DNA from: Campanula takesimana | Taxonomy: Eukaryota; Streptophyta; Magnoliopsida; Asterales; Campanulaceae | Length of the DNA stretch: 64,000 nucleotides | Reading direction: 5' to 3' | Assembly (NCBI GenBank): GCA_026119855.1 | Contig: JAOWBW010000270.1 | Coordinates: forward strand, 1,178,001 to 1,242,000 | Part shown: positions 21,532 through 33,167 of the stretch, piece by piece | Position numbering within the stretch: the first letter of the stretch is position 1 | How the letters are laid out: each line of letters starts with the position of its first letter | The notes under the pieces: model-generated | Seen by the model: the letters and a program-made list of their open reading frames with translations, nothing else | Told to the model about the DNA's origin: nothing | Database searches by the model: none | Program-made: the position numbers and the translations under genes

Positions 21532-24129
21532 TGTAACACCCATCGAATTTCTTGTTAAATATTTGACATACTTGTTAAATTCTTGAACTTGCATGTTATG
21601 TGTTAGTTTTACTTGGGTTAAAGTTTTAACTGCTTTAAATAGTTAAGGTGGTTAAATGTCTAGTTTTGACTTTTGGGTCATTTGTGAAAAATTGACTTTA
21701 GGGGTCTTTTTGTTAAAAGTGAAACTTGAGGGGCCTAAGTGTCATTTTTGAAACTTCCAAGTATAAACATGTGTTGTCTTCTCTGGGTTATTATTTCCCA
21801 AATTTATTTACGCTCTCTCCCTCTGTTCTAAAAAGCTAGGTTAGGGTTTCACCCTATTCTCGACTCCTCGAGTTTAATTATCCATCCGTTCTTGATTCCG
21901 ATCCCGGATTAATATTCGTGGCGTTGAATAGAGCGTTCCAGGCCGAACAGAAATAAGTTTGGGTCAACTTGAATTTTGACTAGGTAAGTTATTAGCTTCC
22001 CCTTACTTGTAATAACATGCATAAATGTTATTCTCGATACTTGTGAATGTTAATTTCGTGTTTGGAATGAATTTGGTGGTACTTGTAAAATTGGGACAAA
22101 AGGAGTAAAACTCTACTGTGTAGAATAATGAAAGAACTTGGGAAAAATGAGTTTGAATATGTTATGCCTTTTCTGGGTATGTTATAATGATAGTAAAAGT
22201 TACTCCTACGCTTGGGACGGAGAATTGTTAAGTTTGAACTCAGGGGAAAACTACCAAATTGTACCGAGCACGGTCGTGTGCCTTTATTTGGCACGGTCGT
22301 GCCAAATATCACCTTTAGGCAAATTTCCTCGACAGTGTTAGCACGGTCGTGTGCCTTTTATTGGCACGGTCGTGCCGAAAATTAGTTTTGTGTGAGAACT
22401 CTCGACCTTGATGGCACGGTCGTGCCATTTTTGCACGCGCGGTCGTGCCAAGTGGGAATTCTGATTTTCCTTCTTGAATTGTTTCCTCCATAACTTTCTA
22501 TAGGAAAGTCGGAATCAAGATCCGAAAGAAGCTGAATAACCTAGACTCAGAGGGCTATTCAAAGACTAAATTAATGAGGTTTTAAGGTGATTGTCTAGAG
22601 CACCTAGATAGGTGTTTTAGGACATTGAACATCAGTATAAGAGTAGTATCTCTTCTTTATGTCTTGAAAGTGCTATGAACAAGCACTAATGTGTTATACT
22701 TGTTGTGAATCCAATGATTGTACACCTTAGAGGCATTAGCATAAGGTCTTAGACTTGAACATCCTAAGAATAGGATTGGGATTTGGTAAGAGTAAATGTA
22801 TAACTCTTATACTTGTTTGAATGTCCAAAGATTGGAAGTTATAACTTGAAGTATAAGACCTTAAAAGCTTGTACGTGATTTGAACATCCAAAGAATTGGA
22901 TTAAGACTTGAATATAAGATAATAAAATCTTGTACTTGACTTGACACCAATACATATGTATGGTAGTGAACTAGAAAGTGCTATAAGTAAGCACTAACGT
23001 GTATGAGACATGTTCTTATTGTGTATGTGCAAACATTGCATACATTTTCTTGATACAAGGTGACTTCTTGATTACTTGAAGCATGTTCCTTGTTGAGCTA
23101 GCCCACTACTTTTGGATTAGTTCCTCTCCCGTAGTTCAAGTAAATATCTACTTGTACTTTCTTGTGTGAGTCCAGCTGGTTCTCCTTGCTTGTTCGAAAA
23201 TGTATAGGTTCACGCTTGTCGCGAGAGCTGGGGTTTAAGTGACAATCGGGTCCCTATGTATTTCCACCCGACCCCTTACTACCGGCCATAGTAAGGGCAT
23301 AGCTTCCTTAGTTGGAGCAATAAGCCTGACTTAAGTGAATGCTAAACTCCCGTCCCGAACACCTCGTGAATAATCATGAGTACTGATATTGAGAATGACA
23401 CTGGTTACCGGGTCTTCTGATATATACTGAATAATCAGTTCCTGTTATTGATCGTGATGTCAAAGTAATACAAGCTTCGACAACAATGGTATTCTTGGGA
23501 GGAATAATGAAGGAAGCAATATCCTTATAGCTTGCTTGTTTAGCCTTATGTGCTACTTGATGAGTGGATTATCCTCTCATATACTTGTTACTTGATATAT
23601 AATTATTTGAGTATCTACTTGAATTGCATGATAACATGTCATGTAGTTGCATCTAATAGCTTACTGAGATTTATCTCACCCTTTATTTGTTTCCCCCCCC
23701 CAGGAAAGGAAGGATAGTGCGCAGTGAGGCTCGACATAGTTGAGAGCTTACTTCGCAGGTCGTGATTATTTTGAGGCTTGTGTCCTTTTACTCTTGGTGA
23801 GGACGATGTATTATGGGTTTTGTAACTCCTTATTTTGGGGTAGACAGTCTTGTTCAGTTCTTGTTGTCACCAGACATCTTGTATAGTACTCTTGATGCCA
23901 GCTTATGTGCTAGGCATGATTCCGCTGTGTATGTATTAAGTTTGGTTTTAAATTTTCTTGTCTAGAACTCGTGTTGTGAGCTAGTATAGCTCCTTACTCT
24001 AGAATATATATCATGTCAGTTTGTTAAACAAATGTCATTAAGTTTCTTGTTAAGTTTCTTGTTCCTCGTTAGGCACTCCATCCAGGTTCGAGGTTCTATT
24101 AGGGGATCCCGGGACCTGGGGGCGTGTCA
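21532..24129 (+). mobile_element. Solo LTR inside exon 5 of the FAR1-like gene
   Basis: 2598 bp, TGTAACACCC...GGCGTGTCA, with perfect 5-bp target duplication TAACT (21527-21531, 24130-24134). No internal region, so it is a solo LTR of gypsy type. Removing it with one TAACT restores the reading frame across FDFKL|YIGLAG. Two short ORFs inside are spurious. Confidence 0.9.
22265..22447. repeat. GCACGGTCGTG motif cluster in solo LTR
   Basis: Six copies of GCACGGTCGTG or a close variant in 183 bp, arranged as pairs around short AT-rich spacers, several extended to the palindrome-like GGCACGGTCGTGCC. It stands out sharply from the AT-rich LTR. Confidence 0.85.
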
Positions 24130-24408
24130 TAACTTGAAATCAAACCATATATCATTCACCTTTGACCCAAATGCTTCTACTCTAGCACAATCTGTTGACA
24201 CGCTCTCTACCACTAAACTTGACACCCGACGCTCAGCATTCTTTGTCCAACGATTGAGTACCTGGTCTCTAGGAATCTTGCCTACGTTGACAAGTTTTAA
24301 CGCAAAAAAAGCATGCCTACACAAAATCCCAGTTCTTTCAAATAGCTTGCACGAACACTCCAACTGGCTAGTTTCTAATACGTGCTTCACCTGCATAAAA
24401 TCCAGCAC

Positions 24409-25973
24409 CTAAATGAATATAACACATTACAGCTAAAAAAAAAATATAAAAAACACACATGTCCCAATAAGATACACTAGATACTATATCAAGTGTATCC
24501 AACAGTTATTTTCTCAGCACTACATTTTTTTGATACATTAGAAAAACTAACAATTGTATCCAATATATTATTGAAAACAATTTTCTAATATACACTAGCT
24601 AATTATGTATATTTAAGCAGAATGTACTTTAAATAAAAATTATATTCAAAAATACATACCTCAAATTCTTTCCCATCGGCTTTTCCATCAGTCAACACCA
24701 AATTCTTAACTGAATCATCGCAAGACATCGATTTCAACCCCAAATTATAACACGATTCCTTGATTTCATCTTGAACCATATAAAATATCTCATGCGTGTA
24801 AATCTCTGCTGCATCTTTCTCAATCAGCAACGGAGTCTCAGCCTTAGGTAGTTTTGTCAAACACTCGTGGTTCATTCTTCTGTTCGTCTGGCGCTGCTTC
24901 TCCATTGCTGTCTCAAAACGTATATAAAACTCCGTTAGTGTGTCCTTGTCCTTGGTATACTTACCAAAAAATGCATTTGCACTTTCAGACGACGATGTTG
25001 TACGCAATATACCAAGCAACGGATCATCCGTAAAATATGCAGGAATCCAGCGACTCTTATTTTCATACATAATTGATAACCACTCATTATCCTCCAAGCC
25101 GTATTCTTGTATGACCGCTTTCCGCCCTCTTCAAACTCAGACGGATTTAAAATTTCACCCCAAACATAACATTTAATCTTGGACATCAAATCAGTTTCCT
25201 TACACAAATGAGGCCCAACCTGTACAAAAAGGTTATTACCTAATTAATAATAATATAAATTATAATTGGATACAATAAAAAAATAGCTAATGTATCCAAG
25301 CATAATACTAAAAAGCACTTGGATACAATACTCAAAATAGCTAGTGTATCCAAGCATAATATTATAATTACACTTGGATACAATACATAAATATATACTG
25401 TATCCAATTGCAATGATTAACAATATACACTTGTCTAGATACTATATCAGACTATTATTCAAAAAAAATATTTATTTATTTTTTTACTTTTGTGGGCAAT
25501 TTATTCATGATATGCCACATACACCAACGGTTTCTCGTTGAAGTGAAAACAGCATGTATTGCTTGCTTCATAGCAGGGCATTGGTCCGTAAGTAAGCATA
25601 GTGATTCCCGGCCCATAGCGTTCAAAAACACCCGAAAACCCAAGTATAATGAGGAATATCCTATCTTGAAAGTAAACCAGCTGCAAATGTAACGCATTTC
25701 CTATGATTATCCACACCGCAAAATGGTACAAAAACGATATTGTACCTAATGTGTACAAACATAAAGAAAATCATTTAGCAAAAAATGATAAATACTTAGA
25801 TACAATAAATGAATATCTTCTGTATCTAACAGTAGTGTTGGAATAATACAATTGAATACAATTAGATACACACAATAGATAGCTATTGTATCCAACTGTA
25901 TTGTAACAATTAAGATATAAAAATTAGAAATATAGCTAATATATTGAACAAAAACACAACAGAAAACTCTTAC
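24409..25973. repeat. Inverted GGATACAAT / TGTATCC motif pairs in introns 2-4 of the FAR1-like gene
   Basis: Introns 24409-24659, 25220-25487 and 25746-25973 each hold several ACTTGGATACAAT or ACTTAGATACAAT motifs followed 10-25 bp later by the inverted TGTATCCAAC/G. The clearest trio lies at 25260-25425. The exons between them lack the motif. Confidence 0.8.
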
Positions 25974-26923
25974 TTATTTGTGCCAAATGTCGCATCAAAG
26001 GAGATAACATCACCAAAAACTTGGTAGTTTCTACGCCCTATAGGATCTGCCCAAAATAACTTGGTCAAACGACCTGATTCATCAACCTCATATTCATAGT
26101 AAAACGAATCATTCTCATCCTTCTTAGCCTTAAACTTGTCCAAAATGATCTGAGCATCCTTCTCCCCAATACCATGCTTTAAATCCCTACTCCAATTCCT
26201 AAAATCTCTCACAGTAGCTCCCACGTTTTTGTATCCACCGACCAACTCCTTCATCAATCCATGAGGTTGTGAAGCCCCTATTTTCACATTGGATGCATCA
26301 AATGCAAAGTTCTTATGGGCTAAAGTCATTTCCCTGCCAGATCATAAAAAATGCCTACAATCTGAAGCAACTAATTTATACGTATGACGCTCAACAAATT
26401 TATACACACATACCCCACCCCTTTCATTACGACCCAACAACTTCAGTCCAATCATCGCCTTACAATCACATCTAGTAAAAATCATCTTTCGGCCTTGTTT
26501 ACTGCTCTCACCACCAATATAATCAGATTTGTTTACTTTCTTCTCAATCGTCCCTTCCCTCTGACAAACATAATACTTCAAACTCGTACTTTCATTCCTT
26601 GAATTCTTACTTGTACTACGACGTACATCAAAACCACAAACCCGACCATATGCTTCATAAAAACGAAACTCATCCTCGAAACATCCAAAACACTGCCCAA
26701 TAGCAGGCTTATATACTTCCTCACAAACAGGAAGCCAATACCGAGTCTCTTTTGGTGTTGTAATAGCATTCGAACAAGCATCATCACTATCAGCAGAGTA
26801 ATATCCAACATTATTAGCAATTCCAATGCTACAATGATTGCTTCCAACAGCTACAAAAAAAAAAAAAAAAAAATTAAATAAAAAAAATATTAAATAAAAA
26901 AAATATACAACTTCATTACTCAT

Positions 26924-27134
26924 ATAACAATAAGATTAGATACATGTGGACAAACAATATAACATAGATTTTATATCCAAAAAAAATATATTTTATGTCT
27001 CATCATTACACTTAGATACAATACAAACACTGAAAAAACATTGTATCCAACTACAAAATTGTTATTGATAGATGAATACAATTAGATACAATAGGAAAGC
27101 ATGTGACAAAAAAAGCTACTTAGATACAAATGAA
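26924..27134. repeat. Same ATACAAT/TGTATCC motifs, intron 1 left of the Helitron
   Basis: TTAGATACA near 26935 and 27120, ACTTAGATACAATACAA near 27008 with an inverted TTGTATCCAAC near 27041, and TTAGATACAATAGG near 27083. Follows a poly-A/T tract at the exon 2 acceptor. Confidence 0.75.
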
Positions 27135-27483
27135 CTAGTGTATCCCCGTGCGATGCAAGGGCGTATTTTTATTATAAATGTATTATAAGTAAAACTCAAA
27201 ATACTTGTGTAATTTGAGAATAATATTAAATACTTAAAAATTAAATAGTTAAATTTTTTAAAAAATTGTTTGAAAACATTTTAAATATAAATATTAAAAT
27301 TAACGTCAACGTATACGAAAAGAGACCGTTAGACTTTTAAATTTTTAAATACTAAAATACAATATCAAAGGTGTGTACCACATATTACAATTTAATTCTG
27401 TTATTTAAAAATCACCTTTTTTAAAAAATTGATTGAAAGCTATGGACTATATGGTATAATGAATACTCCCTCCGGTCACAAAT

Positions 27484-29518
27484 CGCGAGCCCGACCCCGC
27501 GGGCCCGGAGTACGCGAGATGGACGTCGACTTAAACAATAAACTCTAAAATAATGAAGATAAAAAATTTCCTTTTTATACCAAAAGTTGATAACACAAGT
27601 TTTGAAATCCAACTTGAACAACAAAATATAAACTAGTGTAAGCTCCATAAGCTTACACTCAAAATAATAAATATACAAATTCTAATGACGTCATGTTTGG
27701 TACAACTATTCCCAAAAAGGTTACACATTTATATAATGTAACCCCACCAATAAGAACTTGCCCCAAAAGCTCAACCCTCGCGACGTCCTCCTAGTGATCA
27801 GCGAGTCTAATCCTTTCCTCCTGGGGGGGGGGGTTAAGGAAAAACAAAGATAAAAGAAAGGGGGTGAGATAAATCTCAATAAGTTACTAATGCAACTACA
27901 TGACATGCTAGAATGCAATAAGCAATAAACAATAATAAATATCACTTAGCACATAGCATTTATCAATTAACACATAGCAGCGGAAATAAACAATTAACAA
28001 AGGATATTAGCCAAGGTTTCCCAACTGATATAACCAAATAAAGGTCGCTGCGCAGCTTCAATAATCAACAATCAACATCTTCATAGTAGCATGAAAGCTT
28101 GAAGAGAAAACCCCCGGTACCGGAACCAATAACAAGTAACTTGCCACAAAGGGCGGGAGCCATGTCGCAAAGTCATGCTCCAAAACGTCTAGCTAGAATA
28201 CTCACAAAAGGAGCTAGCTCATCCTATCCAAGGTCAATCTGGATGAGGAAAGAAGGACCAATGGGCGATGCTATACTGGACATGGCTTGAGCCATTATAG
28301 CATTATCCATTGCCTGACTCGAACACAAATAACCAGCTGGACTTTCAAATGAAAGCTAAGTAATAAATACTAGCTTAAATAAACAACTAATGATTCCAAA
28401 GTAGGGAACCATTCCAAATAAATTACCACAAAGGTAAACCGATCCAAACCACACATCAAAGATGACCCACATTCTCAAAACGATACTTAATCAAATTCCA
28501 TAACATATTTATTCATAAAAGAACCAATTCCAATTAATAAAGTGTTCCACGATGTTAACTTAAGTTAATTTGAGTAAATAAACTTAAACTAGGAAGCCAC
28601 ATAGTCTTAAACGAGCAAAAGACAGATTTCAGAACAGGCGGGCGGGCGGGCGCCTGGAATGGGTCGGGCGGGCGCTCATTCCAACAGAAGGTTGGCAACG
28701 GGAAAAAGGGCGGGTAGGCAGGCGCCTGGCTCAAGTCGGGCGGGCGCCTGGTCTGCCTTCAGGCCGGGAAACAGAGCTGGGTTTCGCCATTTTTGAACCA
28801 AAACCAAGTTTCTCACAACACAACACTCCCAACTTGATCCCCAAAGTACCCAAACAACATCTAACTTAAAGGGGACCTAAATAACACCATTTATCAACCA
28901 AAACCAAGATCAAATCCCAACATTCAAACAATCACCATTTTTAACCAAAAACCCAAATAAATTCCAAATAAATTCCAAACTCAATAAAACGTCAAATATA
29001 ACAACTTAAGCATTATATAAACATGATATGAACATTTTAGCATAAAAATGGGGGAAAAGCAACTTACTTGGAATTTCTCAAAGATGACGGAATTCAATTA
29101 TTTTTGGTTCTACGCGATCCTATCGACGATCTAAACACATTTCATAAAATGAGAAATAAGGAAAGATGAGAGGAAGAGGATGAAAATGAAGAGAGAAGAA
29201 AAGAAGAAACTTACCTCAAGAATGCCAAGGAGAGAGAGAAAGTTGCTGGGAAATGAGGGAGAGGGTGAGGGAGAAGAGAGGAGTAGGGAGGGAGTAGGAG
29301 AAAGATTATTTAAAAACTTACACTTAGGCCCCCTCACTACTAACACATAACCCAAACCAAATTCCCTACTACCCACTTAACACAATATCAACCAAATAAT
29401 GCGAAACACAAATTAATATTATGGGACATAAAATGCGCACATAAATAATTAAATCAAATAATAAATAAATAATTAATTATTTATCAATAAAATAGAGACG
29501 GGTTTTCGGGTCGTGACA
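27484..29518 (-). repeat. 3' LTR of the Tekay-type element
   Basis: About 2.03 kb. Minus strand starts TGTCACGACCCGAAAACCCG at 29518. Inverted ends TGTCACGACCCG / CGGGCTCGCGA. Includes the GGGCGGGCGCC cluster at 28637-28755. Confidence 0.8.
28637..28755. repeat. GGGCGGGCGCCTGG motif cluster (3' LTR)
   Basis: Four GGCGGGCG- or GGCAGGCG-centred motifs ending in GCCTGG or GCTCATT, spaced 25-50 bp. Repeated in the 5' LTR remnant at 35098-35216. Confidence 0.85.
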
Positions 29519-29519
29519 T

Positions 29520-29533
29520 TCACTCCCCCTTAA
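29520..29533 (-). other. Polypurine tract
   Basis: Minus strand TTAAGGGGGAGTGA, immediately before the 3' LTR start. Confidence 0.75.
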
Positions 29534-29615
29534 AGAAAATTCGACCCGAATTTTAACGAGACTTACCCGAATTGAAAACCCAAGGATATCTACGCTCCAT
29601 CTCCTCTCGAAGCTC

Positions 29616-30325
29616 CTAAGTCGATTCCTCAACATTGTGATTCCTCCAAAGAACTCTAACCAACGGAATGCTTTTGTTCCTCAACTCTTGGACTTTGGCA
29701 TCGAGAATCCGAACCGGTCGTTCCTCGTAGGTCATGTCGGGCTCTATATCCACCAGTACCTTCGGTAAAACGTGAGATGGATCATGAACATACTTCCGAA
29801 GCATAGAAACGTGAAAAACATTATGTAACCGGTCCAAAGAAGATGGTAACGCAAGACGGTATGCTAGAAGTCCCACTTTCCCCAAAATCTCAAACGGTCC
29901 AACAAACCTCGGAGCTAATTTACCTTTCTTCCCAAACCTTCGGATACCCACTTTCGGAGATACCTTTAAGAACACGAAGTCTACGGTCTGAAAACTAAGA
30001 TCTCGCCTTCGATGATCGGCGTAGCTCTTCTGTTGACTATGGGCTGTTTTCAATCGATCCCGAATAGTTTTAACCTTTTCCACCGAGTCTTGAACCATGA
30101 CAACACCCCAAAGTTTTGCTTCCCCAACCTCGTCCCAACAAATAGGCGACCGACATTTCCTCCCATACAGAGCCTCATACGGTGCCATCTGAATACTCGA
30201 CTGATAACTATTATTGTAGGCGAACTCTGCAAGCGGTAGGTGTGTATCCCACGAATCTGGAAAGTCAACTGTGCAAGCCTGTAACATATCCTCGAGAATC
30301 TGAATGGTTCTTTCAGACTAACCGT
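29616..30325 (-). pseudogene. Tekay-type integrase C-terminal half with chromodomain
   Basis: Begins in the integrase core at DG*SERTIQILEDML, where relatives have Gln; TAG at 30318-30320. It continues through FAYNNSYQSSIQMAPYEALY and the GPF region (FVGPFEILGKVGLLAYRL), then a chromodomain (ERPVRILDAKVQELRNKSIP, VLWRNHNVEE). The frame stops at TAG 29616-29618 exactly where the conserved chromodomain Trp (EATWE in relatives) should be; matching sequence continues past it. In the intact element the chromodomain helps target integration to histone-marked chromatin. Confidence 0.88.
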
Positions 30326-30845
30326 CAGCGTAGGTGGATGGAGCTTTTAAAAGATTATGATTGCACTATTTCGTACCATCCGGGCAAAGCAAATGTGGTA
30401 GCTGATGCGATTAGTCGGAAGTCTTATGTGGCATCAATGATGATTCGTGAATGGAAATTGCTAGAGGATGTTCGAGATTGGTGTCCTCGCGAATCGAGAC
30501 GTGGGGCGATTTTTGCGAATATTAGGGTATCTCCGACCCTAATTCAACAAATAAAGGATACTCAGAAGGATGACCCAGAGTTGAAGAAGATTATGGATAA
30601 TGCTCGGGATAGTCAGTATGTGGACTTCCAGCTTGACTCCGAGGGAGTGTTGACTTACCGTAGCAGATTGTGTGTTCCGGATATCGGTGGGATTAAACAG
30701 CGAGTTCTTGATGAGGGTCACAAATCCCGGTATACCATTCACCCCGGGAGTAAGAAGATGTATCAGGATTTAAAACAACAATTTTGGTGGATTAACATGA
30801 AGAGGGAGATTGCAGATTATGTATCGAAGTGTTTGACCTGTCAAC
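30318..30845 (+). pseudogene. Inverted gypsy RNase H-integrase fragment
   Basis: Opposite strand to its neighbours. Starts NRQRRWMELLKDYDCTISYH (end of RNase H), runs through GKANVVADAISRK and the linker, to the integrase zinc domain (HPGSKKMYQDLKQQFWW, then CLTCQQ). It breaks off after CQQ at the junction with the copia element. Its start overlaps the minus-strand integrase frame in CTAACCGTCAG. Confidence 0.85.
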
Positions 30846-30849
30846 AAGA

Positions 30850-31950
30850 AATTGAAATAATATTTCTGCTTAAATCCGGAACATAATAACAATTGTTCAA
30901 AACAATAATTAATCCGGAAGGTAAAGTGACTTCATAAGTCCCTACGGCTAATGCAGCAACTCTTGCTCCATTCCCCACGCGTAGATCTACTTCACCTTCT
31001 TTAAGCAGTCTCCTATTCTTTAGTCCCTGCACATTTAGACAAATGTGAGAACCACATCCGGTATCCAATACCCAAGAATCAGTGGTAGAAAGGAGAATAT
31101 ATATCATATAGATACCTGAAGTCGACGCAGCCTTGCTGCCCTTCTTCTTCTTTTGCTCTTCCAAGAAAGCCTTGCAATTACGTTTCCAATGACCAATTTC
31201 TTGACAATGGAAACAGATTGCATCCTTTTGTGAATCGGGTTTTGCCTCAGAAGCCTTGGCAACCTTTGCTTTGCTTATTTTGGGTTTGACAACTTTCTTA
31301 CCCTTTCCTTTGGCATTAGTCTTCTTCCCATCATGAACTAAGAGCACGGGAGAACCTTTCTCCACAATTTTCATCTCTGCAGTTTTGAGCATCCCATGCA
31401 ACTCAGAGAGATACTTATCCATTCTATGCATGTTATAATTCATCACAAACTGATTATAACTTTTAGGCAATGAATTAAGAATGAGATCCGTGGCTAGCTC
31501 CAATGGGATTTGATAGCCAAGTTTCTCAAGGTGCTCTACATAGCCTTTCATTTTAAGAAAGTGAGGATTCACTTGTTGCCCTTCATTCATCTTACAAGTA
31601 GTGAATGCAACAATGGTCTTGTACCTCTCTTGCCTAGCTTTCTCTTGAAACATGGTTCTCAACTCCACGCCTATCTCATAGGCTTCCAAATGTTCCAAAC
31701 TTTGTTGGAGTTTTGAACACATAGCAGCAAGCATGAGACAACTTACATCTCTAGAATCATTACGATGTTTCTTGTAATTGTCTCTTTCTGCCCTAGGGGC
31801 AGTAGGCGGTGGTTCAGCAGGGAGAGGCCCATCGAGAATGTACAACTTATCTTCTTGCCTAAGAACGATTCTTATGCTACGGATCCAATCCATAAAGTTA
31901 GTACCATTCTCTTCGAGCTTATCCTTCTCAAGGATCGATCGCAACGACAT
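30850..31950 (-). pseudogene. Copia gag with partial protease
   Basis: ATG at 31950, 367 codons open. UBN2-type gag region roughly residues 50-215 (YKKHRNDSRDVSCLMLAAMC, LPKSYNQFVMNY). A lysine-rich stretch precedes the zinc knuckle CFHCQEIGHWKRNC (CX2CX4HX4C). Protease active site follows (WVLDTGCGSHIC), then VPDLSRNIISISC, where the element is cut by the rearrangement. Gag itself has no stop. A partial protein, not expected to be active alone. Confidence 0.88.
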
Positions 31951-33154
31951 TGATTAAGTGTTATTAGTCATTATCTACAAATATGCAAAATTTCCAAAAT
32001 TTAATAAGTACCAATTTTCATTAAAGAAATAAATAATGTATTTTTCTAAAAAAAAAAATACTCCCACTAAATTATATAACCTTCATATACATCCAATGTA
32101 TAATATAATTTAATTGGGCTAAGATCCAACTTTAATTTAACTTTTGAGTCCACGGAGGCGGACCGCTCAAAACTAAATTAATTAGGTAGACAATCACGTC
32201 AATCATATCCCATATGATTCTTAGATCCTTTTATGAGATTCTTTGAGAAATCCAATTTCAAAAAGCATGTTTAATCTCAGCTTTTGCCTAGGCTCAAAAC
32301 TGTTTTGAGGCCTAATTAAGTCCAACCATTTTAAACGCATAGGAACCATTCAATTTAATGCACCTTGCGGAGGCAAGCCCACATTAAATTAATGAACCTT
32401 ATCTTACTCATACATGAATAAGATTAATGCACCTCGCGGAGGCGAACCCACATCAAGATTACCCATGTATAAACAAGTGTTTTAATTATGGCATGGCAAA
32501 GAAGGACTTAAAACTTTGTTTGAAGGTTCATCACATATAGCATATAACACATTTATGAGCACATAATATAAACATGTTACACATCAAGTTTAGCCACTAA
32601 ATTAATCTCCATTAATTTAAGCATGATATTTATGTGTCATTAGTTTCTCTATAATTATGAGGATGAGACTATTTCAATTTCGGTTATTATCCCCAAATCA
32701 AGACAACAAGAAGTGCGGTCGAACTAAGCCATTAGGCAAACAAAATCCCGCACTAATTCAAGAAACCAAGAAAGTAGTCCATGTGGCCGAAACTAAGCAA
32801 TAGATGGTCTCGATGAACGTAGGCCAATTGCATTCACAATTCCTCATGGATCTCCAATCATTGAATCAAGAACTTTGTTTCTCAATTTTAAAGTTCGAAA
32901 ATTTTGTCTCAAAATTATTTTTCCCCGATTATTAAAACTTTGATCCAATCAAAAATTAATAATCAACAATTCTGAATCCATCATAATATTTCTTGCGATT
33001 GAATCGTGCGATTAAAGTTTGTAAAACAATAAACCACATAAAATCACATAACACATAAACATCATATAATCCAATATTCATATCATGCTAGGCACATAAA
33101 AAATTTATATACACATAACATGATCCAAGTATTGAATTAATCAACATGAACGGG
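31951..33154 (-). other. Copia leader between primer site and gag
   Basis: 1.2 kb without a long frame. Contains an imperfect repeat: TTAATGCACCTTGCGGAGGC (32357-32376) and TTAATGCACCTCGCGGAGGC (32424-32443), plus a related CACGGAGGCGGACC at 32151-32164. A leader this long is unusual for copia and may be a structured RNA region. Confidence 0.5.
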
Positions 33155-33166
33155 GCTCTGATACCA
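33155..33166 (-). other. Primer binding site (initiator-Met tRNA)
   Basis: Minus strand TGGTATCAGAGC, an exact match to the usual plant copia site, one base from the LTR. Confidence 0.9.
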
Positions 33167-33167
33167 C

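Larger units (their letters stand above)
21185..26850 (-). pseudogene. FAR1-related / MULE transposase-derived gene, exons 2-5 (broken)
   Basis: FAR1/FRS proteins are Mutator-transposase-derived DNA-binding regulators. Minus-strand exons: 25974-26850, 25488-25745, 24660-25219, and 24135-24408 joined to 21185-21531 across a solo LTR. Exon 2 has the FAR1 DNA-binding domain (YYVCQREG, CDCKAMIGL, HTYKLVASDC). Exon 3 has the transposase core (YNIVFVPFCGVDNH, TDQCPAMKQA, CMWHIM). Exon 5 has the SWIM zinc finger CSC...CRH and, beyond the LTR, a C-terminal CX2CX5HX4C knuckle (CRSCNQMVYHDKRNC). Splice sites are canonical with consistent phases. Damage: in-frame TGA at about 26342, TAG in exon 3 (LLSR*DIPHY), a frameshift in exon 3, another in exon 4 near 25125, and the LTR. 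Whether it was a free MULE or a host gene is open. Confidence 0.88.

Noticed and set aside
21185..24412. Two separate small genes at 21185-21493 and 24127-24408
   Set aside because: They are one exon of the FAR1-like gene split by a solo LTR with a TAACT duplication.
25476..25758. CRISPR-like array in the GGATACAAT repeats
   Set aside because: Plant nuclear context, irregular spacing, and motif pairs inverted; they sit in introns of a spliced gene.
28637..28755. CpG island of a host promoter
   Set aside because: The block is inside an LTR and repeated in the second LTR; it is element sequence.
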